This document shows, piece by piece, positions 32,102-38,823 of a stretch of 39,140 nucleotides of DNA. The notes below the pieces were generated by a model. That model had not been told where the DNA came from and did not search any database. It saw nothing but the letters and a program-made list of their open reading frames with translations. The first letter of the stretch is position 1. Each line of letters begins with the position of its first letter. The stretch is from Candidatus Peregrinibacteria bacterium CG_4_9_14_0_2_um_filter_53_11. Its GTDB lineage: Bacteria; Patescibacteriota; Gracilibacteria; UBA1369; UM-FILTER-53-11. The translations under genes were made by a program, and so were the position numbers. The DNA is taken from assembly GCA_002788775.1 (NCBI GenBank), contig PFRX01000043.1:59207-98346 (forward strand), written 5' to 3'.

Positions 32102-33021
32102 GAATCGCTCCGTAACGCCGTTAAGAACTCGGTGACCGTCGCGGAAGAGCCGCAGATGATTGGTGAGCGCTGATGCAAGGTGGTAACTTCGATATCAAGA
32201 ACCGCCTCCTCTTCAGAAAGAGCCACTCCCCCGGCCTGCTCAATAAGAAAAGCTATCGGAGCACACTCAAACAAGAGACGCAGCTTCCCCTGAGGAAGTT
32301 CGGAATAACCGGGATACAAAAAGACACCGGATCCTTTGAGGAAGATATGATTAACGTCAGGAACCATACCGCCAGAATACCTCAGCGTACGCTTGGCCAT
32401 AATAGAATCATTCACAATTTTCCTGTAGCCGGCTCGCTCGCTCGCTGCTCTGAGATTACCGGGAGCAAAATAGCGTGCCTCGGGCTCAATAGTGAGCTTC
32501 TCACCGGTCTGTATCATCTCACCGTCGGCTGTGAGCCTAAACTCAACAACTCCCCTCCCCACCGTGAGGAGCATAGTGGTACGCGGGCCGTAGACTACGA
32601 TACACGAAGCAACCTGCTGACGCCCGGTCACGCCAATCAAAGAGTCAACATTCCGGTAAAAACCGAAGATCGAACCAACGGCGAAGTTAACATCCACAAG
32701 AGAGGAGCCATCCAGAGGGTCAAAAGCCAGGGAGAAAGGTGCCTCGGGAGTTTCCGTCGTGACCAGTTCTTCTCTCTCCTCGGTGGCCATCGAACGAACG
32801 AGTCTTGAGGCGCGAAATGCCTCAACAAAAATCTCATCCGACTCAACATCAAGCTGACGCTGAATATCACCCGAAGAGTTGGAGGAGTCCGTGTAACCTA
32901 CATCGCCATCATCAAGAGCGCTGCGCACACGAACGATCGCGGGAACGAGATGATGAACGATAAGCTCAGAAAGCTGGTGATCAACACCCTGTTTTGAAAG
33001 GTAGTCGGGAAGTGAAACCAT
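32098..33021 (-). CDS. fbp: Fructose-1,6-bisphosphatase, class I
   Basis: Hydrolyses fructose-1,6-bisphosphate in gluconeogenesis. The 307 residues contain FDPLDGSSLVDVNFAVGSIFGFYR (the metal-binding DPLDGSS signature, near 106-128), VVYGPRTTMLLTVG, RYSGGMVPDVNHIFL, GKLRLLFECAPIAFLIEQAGG and the terminal HQRSPIICGS. All fit class I, at about the usual length. It suggests carbon flow towards sugar phosphates for cell-wall and pentose synthesis, together with GAPDH at 37001. It has its own promoter (TTGCCT-N17-TATGCT) with a leader of about 20 bases and no Shine-Dalgarno sequence. Confidence 0.95.
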   Translation of the reverse strand: MVSLPDYLSKQGVDHQLSELIVHHLVPAIVRVRSALDDGDVGYTDSSNSSGDIQRQLDVESDEIFVEAFRASRLVRSMATEEREELVTTETPEAPFSLAFDPLDGSSLVDVNFAVGSIFGFYRNVDSLIGVTGRQQVASCIVVYGPRTTMLLTVGRGVVEFRLTADGEMIQTGEKLTIEPEARYFAPGNLRAASERAGYRKIVNDSIMAKRTLRYSGGMVPDVNHIFLKGSGVFLYPGYSELPQGKLRLLFECAPIAFLIEQAGGVALSEEEAVLDIEVTTLHQRSPIICGSSATVTEFLTALRSDS

Positions 33022-33049
33022 AAGTCGTTAAAAAAGGTTGGTTGTGGAA

Positions 33050-33078
33050 AGCATAGTCTCTTGGGGCTCAGCAGGCAA
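33050..33078 (-). promoter_or_regulatory. Promoter of fbp
   Basis: On the minus strand TTGCCT (33073-33078), a 17-base spacer and TATGCT (33050-33055), 28 bases before ATG 33021. Confidence 0.5.
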
Positions 33079-33244
33079 CATCGGGATCTAAGAAAGAAAG
33101 GGAAGACATCGTGAGGTGTGGAAGTATGAAAACTGGCTGAGGGACTCTTCCCCGGAGGGGAGTTCGCTGCCCATGAGCGAGAAATCGTACGGTGTATCCT
33201 TACCTATTGATAGTTCTTATCCCTTTCCTTGGGAAAAAAGTAAC

Positions 33245-33625
33245 TTAGTTAAATTCGGCCCGAGCCGGGCTCTGAGCAATCGCTCCATCCTGTTTCAAGT
33301 AGAAAATGGCGCGGGGGGCAACCATTCCTCCGGTGACTGAGTTATCCTGAATCGAGACCAGAGACTTTTCATGAGCGATGGAGAGGTTGCGGTGCTCGCG
33401 GGTGGAGAGGAGGGACTCACGCTGAATATCGAGTTTTTTGAGCTGGAATCCCTTCGTATGAATCTCGGTAAATTTTGTAAGGTAGAAGAAGCCGAGCAGT
33501 CCGATAAATACGAGTAAACTGCCCATGATGAAGTACTGTCCAAGGTGGAAGTGCAGAGGATAGACCGAGCCCATGCGGAGGGTTCGGCTATGTCGAGGCG
33601 ATCGGGGGAGGATCAGAGACTTCAT
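33245..33625 (-). CDS. FtsL-like small membrane protein
   Basis: 126 residues: a basic cytoplasmic N-terminus (LILPRSPRHSRTLR), one transmembrane helix (31-50, YFIMGSLLVFIGLLGFFYLT) and an external helical segment (KGFQLKKLDIQRESLLSTREHRNLSIAHEKS) that looks like a short coiled coil. This is the architecture of FtsL-type divisome proteins, and the gene follows rsmH by 34 bases as ftsL does in dcw clusters. FtsL sequences are too variable to confirm without a profile search. ATG 33625 is chosen because it avoids overlap with rsmH. A further upstream start at 33724 would overlap rsmH by 65 bases. Confidence 0.65.
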   Translation of the reverse strand: MKSLILPRSPRHSRTLRMGSVYPLHFHLGQYFIMGSLLVFIGLLGFFYLTKFTEIHTKGFQLKKLDIQRESLLSTREHRNLSIAHEKSLVSIQDNSVTGGMVAPRAIFYLKQDGAIAQSPARAEFN

Positions 33626-33659
33626 GAGCGTTACGGGGGATAAAAAGTGGTAAGTGGGA

Positions 33660-34649
33660 CTAGTTCTGCTGGTTCTTCTCGGCGACGCGCAGCTTTGCGC
33701 TGCGTGCGCGGGGATTTTCTTCAACTTCTTCAGGCGTGGGAATGATCGGCTTCTTTGTGATGAGGTGGAGGCTCTTATCGAGCTTCCCTTCCTTGAAGAT
33801 ATTCTTCACAAGGCGGTCTTCATGGGAGTGGTAGGAGATGACGGCTATTCTTCCACCGGGTGAGAGAATCTCCAACGCCCCTCGGAGGCCACTCTCTAGA
33901 ACTTCGAGCTCTCTATTGGTGGCAATTCGTAGGGCTTGGAATACTCGTGTTGCCGGATGCCGCTTGCGGCGCTGAGCCCAGAGTTCGAAGCGATCTCGCT
34001 CCTTATCCGGCCAGATGCCATCCGTGAAAGCTCGCTTGTGATAGTAGGCATTCCGCGATGCAACAACTGCCGATACAAAAGCTGCAAGCTCTCGCGTGTT
34101 TTTAAACCGCGAATGCTTACGATACTCGACAAGGTTGTATGCAATCCGCTGAGCAAAAGGTTCATCGCCGTAGACTTTAAAAATATGGATGAGGGAGTCG
34201 ACGGGGTAGGTATTGACGATCTCCCCCGCCGTCAGCTCCTGACGTTGATCGAAGCGCATATCCAGGGGCCCTTCTCTTAGAAATGAGAAGCCACGTTCCG
34301 CCTCGTCAACATGCATTGATGAGAGCCCCAGATCCATCAAGATAGCGTCGAGACGCCCTCTTTCTTTGTGTATCCGCTCACCGACGGTGACGATATCCTC
34401 AAAGTTCGTGTGGATAGGGTGGATAGTCGGATTTTCCTTGAGCACCTGTGCAATAAGCTCTAGGTTCCTGGCATCAACCTCAAGACCGTAGATCGCTCCC
34501 GTTGGCCCAACCTGTTGGGCCATAGCCTGAGCGTGTCCGGCCATGCCGAGCGTGCAGTCCAGGGCGCTACTGCCTTTTTGAAGCTGTAAAAGATCAATTA
34601 CTTCTGTAATGAGAACGGGGATATGACTACCCGTGGAATTCTTGTTCAA
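33660..34649 (-). CDS. rsmH: 16S rRNA (cytosine-1402-N4)-methyltransferase (RsmH/MraW)
   Basis: Methylates C1402 in the ribosomal P site. The 329 residues show SHIPVLITEVIDLL at the N-terminus, SAM loop LDCTLGMAGHAQ (the usual form is DgTlGgGGHs, so Met-Ala here is a variant), LMDLGLSSMHVDEAERGFSF, GPLDMRFD, YGDEPFAQRIA, ATRVFQALRIATNRELE and ISYHSHEDRLVK. The start is TTG at 34649, the only start codon placing the conserved HIPVL near the N-terminus. It heads a partial dcw-like cluster with the FtsL-like gene; mraZ and ftsI are not adjacent. A near-palindrome TTGTGCACAA lies at its probable transcription start. Confidence 0.94.
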   Translation of the reverse strand: MNKNSTGSHIPVLITEVIDLLQLQKGSSALDCTLGMAGHAQAMAQQVGPTGAIYGLEVDARNLELIAQVLKENPTIHPIHTNFEDIVTVGERIHKERGRLDAILMDLGLSSMHVDEAERGFSFLREGPLDMRFDQRQELTAGEIVNTYPVDSLIHIFKVYGDEPFAQRIAYNLVEYRKHSRFKNTRELAAFVSAVVASRNAYYHKRAFTDGIWPDKERDRFELWAQRRKRHPATRVFQALRIATNRELEVLESGLRGALEILSPGGRIAVISYHSHEDRLVKNIFKEGKLDKSLHLITKKPIIPTPEEVEENPRARSAKLRVAEKNQQN

Positions 34650-34652
34650 AAC

Positions 34653-34662
34653 TTGTGCACAA
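34653..34662. repeat. Palindrome at the putative rsmH transcription start
   Basis: TTGTGCACAA is a perfect 10-bp palindrome lying just downstream of the candidate -10 for rsmH; a possible operator. Confidence 0.35.
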
Positions 34663-34931
34663 ATCGTGTATAACTTTTTTGATCGTTGCGTGGTTGAAAT
34701 CTACGATTAACAGGTGGCTATGTCAAAAATAAAATGTAAAGAGAAGCCAATCAGTGCAATTTTTGTGTTCACGAATCACCCTGTTTTGCTTTTTTAAAAG
34801 GCAAAAACGCCATTTCATAACTTCTGCTTGCCACTTTATGGAGTTATTGGGTAATTTTTTTGATCACTAGGCGAGTACCCAACTCTGATTTCCCACTACT
34901 AGATAGGACTCAGTCGACCTTCACTTTGATA

Positions 34932-34960
34932 TTTTCAAGCAAACTAAAGTCGCGTAATCT
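34932..34960 (+). promoter_or_regulatory. Promoter of the small membrane protein gene
   Basis: TTTTCA (34932-34937), a 17-base spacer and TAATCT (34955-34960). Only six bases separate the -10 from the GTG start at 34967, which implies a leaderless message. Confidence 0.5.
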
Positions 34961-34966
34961 TGGCCT

Positions 34967-35437
34967 GTGATTACAAACCAGCCACTACTACTCGACACAC
35001 TGGTGACCATCGGGCTCTCAATGCTCCCCGTCTTCGAACTCCGATGGGCGATACCCTATGCTATTGGTATCCTCAAGATGCCCGTACTTTTAGCCTTCGT
35101 GGCGAGTCTTTTCGGCAACATTGTTGCGGTAGTGGTCCTACTGAAGTTCCTCGATCCACTCATTAAATACCTCTTCGCCCACTCCCCTTTTCTCCGCAAA
35201 CACCTTGAGAAGTACTTCGAAAAACTGCACGTCAGACACAAAGAAAGCTTCAACGAGTGGGGCTCGCTCTTCCTGGCACTCTTCGTTGCGATTCCACTCC
35301 CCGGGACAGGCGGCTGGACAGGCGCACTGCTAGCCTATCTCTTCAACATTCCCCACCGCTTTGCCATTCCTGCACTTATTACGGGACTTGTGGGAGCAGG
35401 AGTGATCGTAGTTCTGGTTACAGGTCTATTTGTATAG
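34967..35437 (+). CDS. Small multidrug-export-type membrane protein (Sm_multidrug_ex/YqaA-like)
   Basis: 156 residues with four or so hydrophobic segments: 15-33, 35-60, 95-125 and 130-155. The segments ELRWAIPYAIGIL and FVAIPLPGTGGWTGALLAYLF match the Sm_multidrug_ex family (PF06695) as I know it; family members are often annotated as small multidrug exporters, but transport has rarely been shown. The start is GTG, six bases after a -10 box. The 3' end overlaps the convergent tsaC gene by 20 bases. Confidence 0.75.
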   Translation: MITNQPLLLDTLVTIGLSMLPVFELRWAIPYAIGILKMPVLLAFVASLFGNIVAVVVLLKFLDPLIKYLFAHSPFLRKHLEKYFEKLHVRHKESFNEWGSLFLALFVAIPLPGTGGWTGALLAYLFNIPHRFAIPALITGLVGAGVIVVLVTGLFV

Positions 35438-36014
35438 CGCCCTGGCGAAGCAGACGAGGCTCTGTACCCGAGAGGTCAATGATCGTCGAAGGGCGGACGG
35501 AACGGTCGAGTACTCCCCCATCAACAATCAGATCAGGCTTAAGAGGCAATGAGGCAAACTGAGCCTCTATTTCGTCCGGAGAGTAAGGCGAGGGCTGAGT
35601 TGTTAGGTTAGCACTCGTCGTAGTTATAGTACCTCCCAAAAGACGCGCCAGTTCTCTGGAAAACCGATCTTGGGGGAGACGGATGCCAACAGTCGGATGG
35701 TTCGCATTAAGATGTTCTGGCAGGTGGGGCGTACGAGGAAGAACCAGCGTCAGGGGCCCGGGCCAGTAGCGCTCTGCAAACTTAAGGGCACGGGATGAAA
35801 ACTGAGCATACCGACGAGCCATAGCGAGATCTGCGACTAAGATCGAGACCGGCTTATCCAAAGACATCTGTTTCAGCGCATAGAGCCGCTCAACAGCACT
35901 CTTATTTGAGATATCACAGGCAAAACCGTAACACGTGTCAGTTGGATGCGCGATAACTCCCCCGCTCTTCAAGAGAACGACCGAAGACTCGAGCTGATCA
36001 GGGGGAGATGCCAC
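35418..36014 (-). CDS. tsaC: Threonylcarbamoyl-AMP synthase (TsaC/Sua5/YrdC family)
   Basis: Makes threonylcarbamoyl-AMP for the t6A37 modification of ANN-decoding tRNAs. The 198 residues cover the YrdC domain only, without the Sua5 C-terminal extension. GGVIAHPTDTCYGFACD, LYALKQMSLDKPVSILV, YWPGPLTLVLP, VGIRLPQDRF and ITTTSANLTTQP (the SAN motif) all match. The start GTG 36014 gives a normal N-terminus (VVLLKSGGVIAHPTDT follows within 15 residues). It lies 80 bases after the peptidoglycan-binding-like gene on the same strand with no clear promoter between, so cotranscription is likely. Confidence 0.93.
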   Translation of the reverse strand: MASPPDQLESSVVLLKSGGVIAHPTDTCYGFACDISNKSAVERLYALKQMSLDKPVSILVADLAMARRYAQFSSRALKFAERYWPGPLTLVLPRTPHLPEHLNANHPTVGIRLPQDRFSRELARLLGGTITTTSANLTTQPSPYSPDEIEAQFASLPLKPDLIVDGGVLDRSVRPSTIIDLSGTEPRLLRQGAIQIDL

Positions 36015-36094
36015 GAGCCGAGTTTAACCCGAAGATGGCCACAAGCCAACAGGCTCGAAGGTATCGACAGTGGCGCGGTAAAATCCAAGAGAAG

Positions 36095-36868
36095 TTAGAC
36101 CTGCCCCTCTTCCTCACCGGTAAGACGCTTAAGTGCAGCTACACGGGCGGGATCATTGGCGAAGATCGGATTTTGAGGATTTCGTCTCAGCTCACGCGAA
36201 AGTGCCCTCAGTGTCTGAGGGCCAAAGACTCCGTCAGCGGCTCTTCCCGAAAGGCCAACCGCGCGCTGAATATCCTTAATAGCCGCGAGCGACTCATCGG
36301 TAACACTGAGCGCATCAACCTTCAAGACAGCCATCGGATCATCTACTTTATTTCCATTAAAAACGCCCATCTTTTCAAGAATTTTCGTCTGCTGCTCTTG
36401 CAGACGAGCAATCGTGCGCAAACTCGCCTTCTCGCCATGGATAACCGTGTCGATTGGAATCGCATGATCCTGAGCCAAGGAGGGCCCCTGAAGAGTCTTG
36501 GGCAGTGCTTGAACTCCCCTACTCAATGTGGTCGCCAAAGAATCACCGAGATCGCCAACCGCACTGCCAAACGTCGTCGCGGTATCCTTCAGGTTTTGGA
36601 GCGAGCCCAGAGCCTTACCGACTGTCGCGTCAGAGGCCTTTCTTGCTTCATCAAAGTCTTTTTGTGCAGCAGCTATAGCCTCAGCCTCAGAAGTGGGCTT
36701 AGGCATGTTCTCCTTGGCCGCCCGGGCAAGCTTTGCTATATCAGCAAGATTCTCAGAGCCTGCCCCTTTGGCCCCTCTAAAAACAAACTGCAGAGCCTTA
36801 ACAGAGCCGGGAGCGTAAGAACAGCTCAAGAGGTTTGAGGCAAAAAATGATGAGGTATGGTTAGTCAT
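36095..36868 (-). CDS. Protein with C-terminal peptidoglycan-binding-like domain
   Basis: 257 residues. The N-terminus (FFASNLLSCSYAPG) is not a convincing signal peptide. Residues 30-150 are Ala-rich helices with repeated KDFDEARKAS/LGDSLATTL patterns. The C-terminal region around 200-240 (AIKDIQRAVGLSGRAADGVFGPQTLRAL) matches the PG_binding_1 repeat, where VQ-x-GL, DGVFGPxT and AL are hallmarks. If it binds peptidoglycan it must be exported, which the N-terminus does not clearly show; a role as an internal modular protein is the alternative. It has a strong promoter with a palindrome at the start of transcription. Confidence 0.7.
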   Translation of the reverse strand: MTNHTSSFFASNLLSCSYAPGSVKALQFVFRGAKGAGSENLADIAKLARAAKENMPKPTSEAEAIAAAQKDFDEARKASDATVGKALGSLQNLKDTATTFGSAVGDLGDSLATTLSRGVQALPKTLQGPSLAQDHAIPIDTVIHGEKASLRTIARLQEQQTKILEKMGVFNGNKVDDPMAVLKVDALSVTDESLAAIKDIQRAVGLSGRAADGVFGPQTLRALSRELRRNPQNPIFANDPARVAALKRLTGEEEGQV

Positions 36869-36896
36869 TGGGTTTGTATGTTTTTTATATTCCCGA

Positions 36897-36913
36897 ATCC
36901 TTAACTTAAGGAT
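36897..36913. promoter_or_regulatory. Operator-like palindrome at the start of transcription
   Basis: ATCCTTAA-c-TTAAGGAT has perfect 8-base arms. It directly abuts the -10 of the 36868 gene and is centred near its predicted transcription start. A repressor bound here would block the promoter. Confidence 0.6.
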
Positions 36914-36942
36914 ATTATAGCACTTTAAAAGTATATTGGCAA
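36914..36942 (-). promoter_or_regulatory. Promoter of the peptidoglycan-binding-like gene
   Basis: On the minus strand TTGCCA (36937-36942), a 17-base spacer and a perfect TATAAT (36914-36919). One of the best promoters in the window. Confidence 0.75.
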
Positions 36943-36962
36943 TATAGGCACACGCCGCGCTG

Positions 36963-36991
36963 TTGCCAGGGCAGAGAGTTTCTATTAGTGT
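36963..36991 (+). promoter_or_regulatory. Promoter of gap
   Basis: TTGCCA (36963-36968), a 17-base spacer and TAGTGT (36986-36991). Nine bases separate the -10 from ATG 37001, so the message would be nearly leaderless. Confidence 0.45.
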
Positions 36992-37000
36992 TTGTGCACT

Positions 37001-38017
37001 ATGGCTAAACCACGCGTTGCTATTAACGGCTTTGGAAGGATCGGAAAGATGGTCTTCCGCTCAAATTTACAGAGTCAGCTCCTCGATATTGTGGCCATTA
37101 ATGACACCTCGCCCGCCGAGATGCACGCCCACATGCTCGAGTTTGACTCGACCTACGGCCGGCTTGGAGCCGAACACACAGTTGAGGCGGGAGAAAACGA
37201 GCTGATAGTGGATGGAAAGAAGATTCCCATGTTCTGCACCCGCAACCCACTCGAGCTCCCTTGGAAAGATGTGGGCGTTGATATCGTATTAGAATGCACT
37301 GGAGCCTTCCGCGATAGGGCGGGAGCGGGCCAGCACATAACTGCGGGAGCTAAACGAGTTATCATCTCGGCCCCCGGAAAGGATGTCGACGCAACGTTTG
37401 TTATCGGTGCAAACGAGGAGACCTTCGACCCCGAGAAGCACATAATCATCTCGAACGCATCCTGTACTACCAACTGTCTGGCTCCGCTCGCACGTGTCCT
37501 CGACGAGGCTTTTGGAATAGAAAAGGGCTTTATGACGACCGTCCACGCTTATACAAACGACCAGAACATCCTTGACGCCTCACATAAAGATATCCGCCGC
37601 GCCAGAGCCGCCAACCTCTCACTCATTCCAACAAGTACCGGAGCCGCGCGAGCCTTGGGTGAGGTACTGCCACAGCTGGCAGGCAAACTAAACGGAGTGG
37701 CCGTTCGAGCACCGACCCCAACTGTATCGCTCGTTGACCTCGTATGTGAACTCAAGCGAGCTCCCGCCAATGCGGCGGAGGTTAATAGTGTCATCGAAGA
37801 GGCGTCGAAAGGTCGGCTGAAAGGCATTCTCGAGCTGGAGAAGCGCCCCCTCGTCTCCGTGGATTTTCGAGGCAATCCACACTCAAGCATCGTCGATGCG
37901 GAGCTCACTATGACGATGGGATCGATGCTCAAAATCTTCTCGTGGTATGACAACGAGTGGGGCTACTCGATGCGCACCGTCGAGCTCGCCGCAAAGGTTG
38001 GAGCGCTCAGCGCCTAA
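37001..38017 (+). CDS. gap: Glyceraldehyde-3-phosphate dehydrogenase, type I
   Basis: Converts glyceraldehyde-3-phosphate to 1,3-bisphosphoglycerate in glycolysis, and the reverse. From ATG 37001 the protein has 338 residues: AINGFGRIGK, VAINDTSP (Asp35 favours NAD), the catalytic SNASCTTNCLAP with Cys155, TVHAYTNDQ with the paired His, RAARALGEVLPQL-type region, RAPTPTVSLVDL and the final WYDNEWGYSMR. An earlier start (36992) would add only three residues and sits in the promoter-proximal bases. It is monocistronic in appearance; hrcA follows after 57 bases with its own promoter. Confidence 0.96.
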   Translation: MAKPRVAINGFGRIGKMVFRSNLQSQLLDIVAINDTSPAEMHAHMLEFDSTYGRLGAEHTVEAGENELIVDGKKIPMFCTRNPLELPWKDVGVDIVLECTGAFRDRAGAGQHITAGAKRVIISAPGKDVDATFVIGANEETFDPEKHIIISNASCTTNCLAPLARVLDEAFGIEKGFMTTVHAYTNDQNILDASHKDIRRARAANLSLIPTSTGAARALGEVLPQLAGKLNGVAVRAPTPTVSLVDLVCELKRAPANAAEVNSVIEEASKGRLKGILELEKRPLVSVDFRGNPHSSIVDAELTMTMGSMLKIFSWYDNEWGYSMRTVELAAKVGALSA

Positions 38018-38019
38018 AC

Positions 38020-38048
38020 TTGCATGATCGAGCTTGGCACTTTATAAT
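38020..38048 (+). promoter_or_regulatory. Promoter of hrcA-grpE
   Basis: TTGCAT (38020-38025), a 17-base spacer and a perfect TATAAT (38043-38048). The -10 lies in the spacer of the CIRCE operator. Confidence 0.8.
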
Positions 38049-38060
38049 CCGGAGTGCTTA
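38034..38060 (+). promoter_or_regulatory. CIRCE operator for HrcA
   Basis: TTGGCACTT-N9-GAGTGCTTA matches the CIRCE consensus TTAGCACTC-N9-GAGTGCTAA at 7 of 9 and 8 of 9 bases in the two arms, with the exact 9-base spacer. It sits directly before hrcA. Confidence 0.88.
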
Positions 38061-38074
38061 TTTGACGTACTCCT

Positions 38075-38788
38075 ATGGAAGACCGAAGCCGCGCCATTCT
38101 CAATGCCATTGTTCGTGAGTTCATTACGACCGCCGAGCCCGTGGGCTCAAAGACACTGGTAATGAGCTACCACTTCTCCGTCTCACCGGCAACTATTCGC
38201 AATGAGATGGCCGGACTTGAAGAGGAGGGGCTGATCTTCCAGCCGCACACCTCAGCCGGACGCATTCCGACCGATCAAGGTTACCGACTTTATGTAGACT
38301 CACTTGCCGATTACGACATAGCCGAACGTGAGGCAGAAAAGCACCTTAGTTTTCTGCTCAAGGAGAGGAAGATCGCAAAAGCTCGAGAGAAGATCTACGA
38401 CTGCGTCTCCCTCCTGGCTCAAGCTACAGGCTGTGCCAGCTTCGCCACGACTCCCGATAACGCACGCACCTTTTATCTGGGTTTTGCGAACGTACTCAAG
38501 GAGCCGGAGTTCTGCCGCGATCCGCTCCACGCCTCTCAGGTAATGGAGGTTCTTGAGGAAAACGACAACTTCATAACGACCTTGCGCACACTCGACCTTG
38601 GAGAGGAGGGCGTCCAGATATTCATAGGGAAAGAGAACATCCTCCCACAGATTCAGTCATGCTCACTTATCATCGCCGAGTATCAGCTTGAAGGCTTCAC
38701 GGGCTACTTTGGCCTCCTTGGCCCGACGCGCACACGCTATCCTTACAACCTCGCGATGGTAAAAAAAGTTAGAGATATACTCATCTAA
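38075..38788 (+). CDS. hrcA: Heat-shock repressor HrcA, short form
   Basis: Represses chaperone genes by binding CIRCE, with its activity set by free chaperonin. The N-terminal winged helix is complete: [46 protein letters not shown] and [19 protein letters not shown]. The protein has 237 residues, whereas typical HrcA has about 340; parts of the central GAF-like and insert domains are missing. The C-terminus still shows [22 protein letters not shown] and [13 protein letters not shown]...VKKVRDIL, matching the family end, so this is an internal shortening, not truncation. Start ATG 38075 has no Shine-Dalgarno sequence. grpE follows after 35 bases. Confidence 0.93.
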   Translation: MEDRSRAILNAIVREFITTAEPVGSKTLVMSYHFSVSPATIRNEMAGLEEEGLIFQPHTSAGRIPTDQGYRLYVDSLADYDIAEREAEKHLSFLLKERKIAKAREKIYDCVSLLAQATGCASFATTPDNARTFYLGFANVLKEPEFCRDPLHASQVMEVLEENDNFITTLRTLDLGEEGVQIFIGKENILPQIQSCSLIIAEYQLEGFTGYFGLLGPTRTRYPYNLAMVKKVRDILI

Positions 38789-38823
38789 TTCCCCTATTTT
38801 CTACCCCCTGACAACCGTACGCA

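Larger units (their letters stand above)
34650..34966. other. 317-base AT-rich divergent intergenic region
   Basis: No convincing gene. It holds a 10-bp palindrome (34653-34662), a possible rsmH -10 (TATACA, minus strand, 34667-34672), an imperfect hairpin GTTTTGC...GCAAAAAC (34783-34808), and a 7-bp stem TTGGGTA...TACCCAA (34847-34853 with 34876-34882). The promoter of the 34967 gene lies at the right end. It is clearly richer in A and T than its surroundings. Function is unknown. Confidence 0.6.

Noticed and set aside
32173-32808. 211-residue plus-strand frame opposite fbp
   Set aside because: Lies wholly antisense to conserved FBPase motifs and resembles no protein.
33116-33340. 74-residue plus-strand frame between fbp and the ftsL-like gene
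   Set aside because: Overlaps the ftsL-like gene, low complexity, no promoter or family match.
34720-34797. 25-codon frame (MSKIKCKEK...) in the AT-rich gap
   Set aside because: Too short, no promoter at a suitable distance, ends in the hairpin; probably chance.
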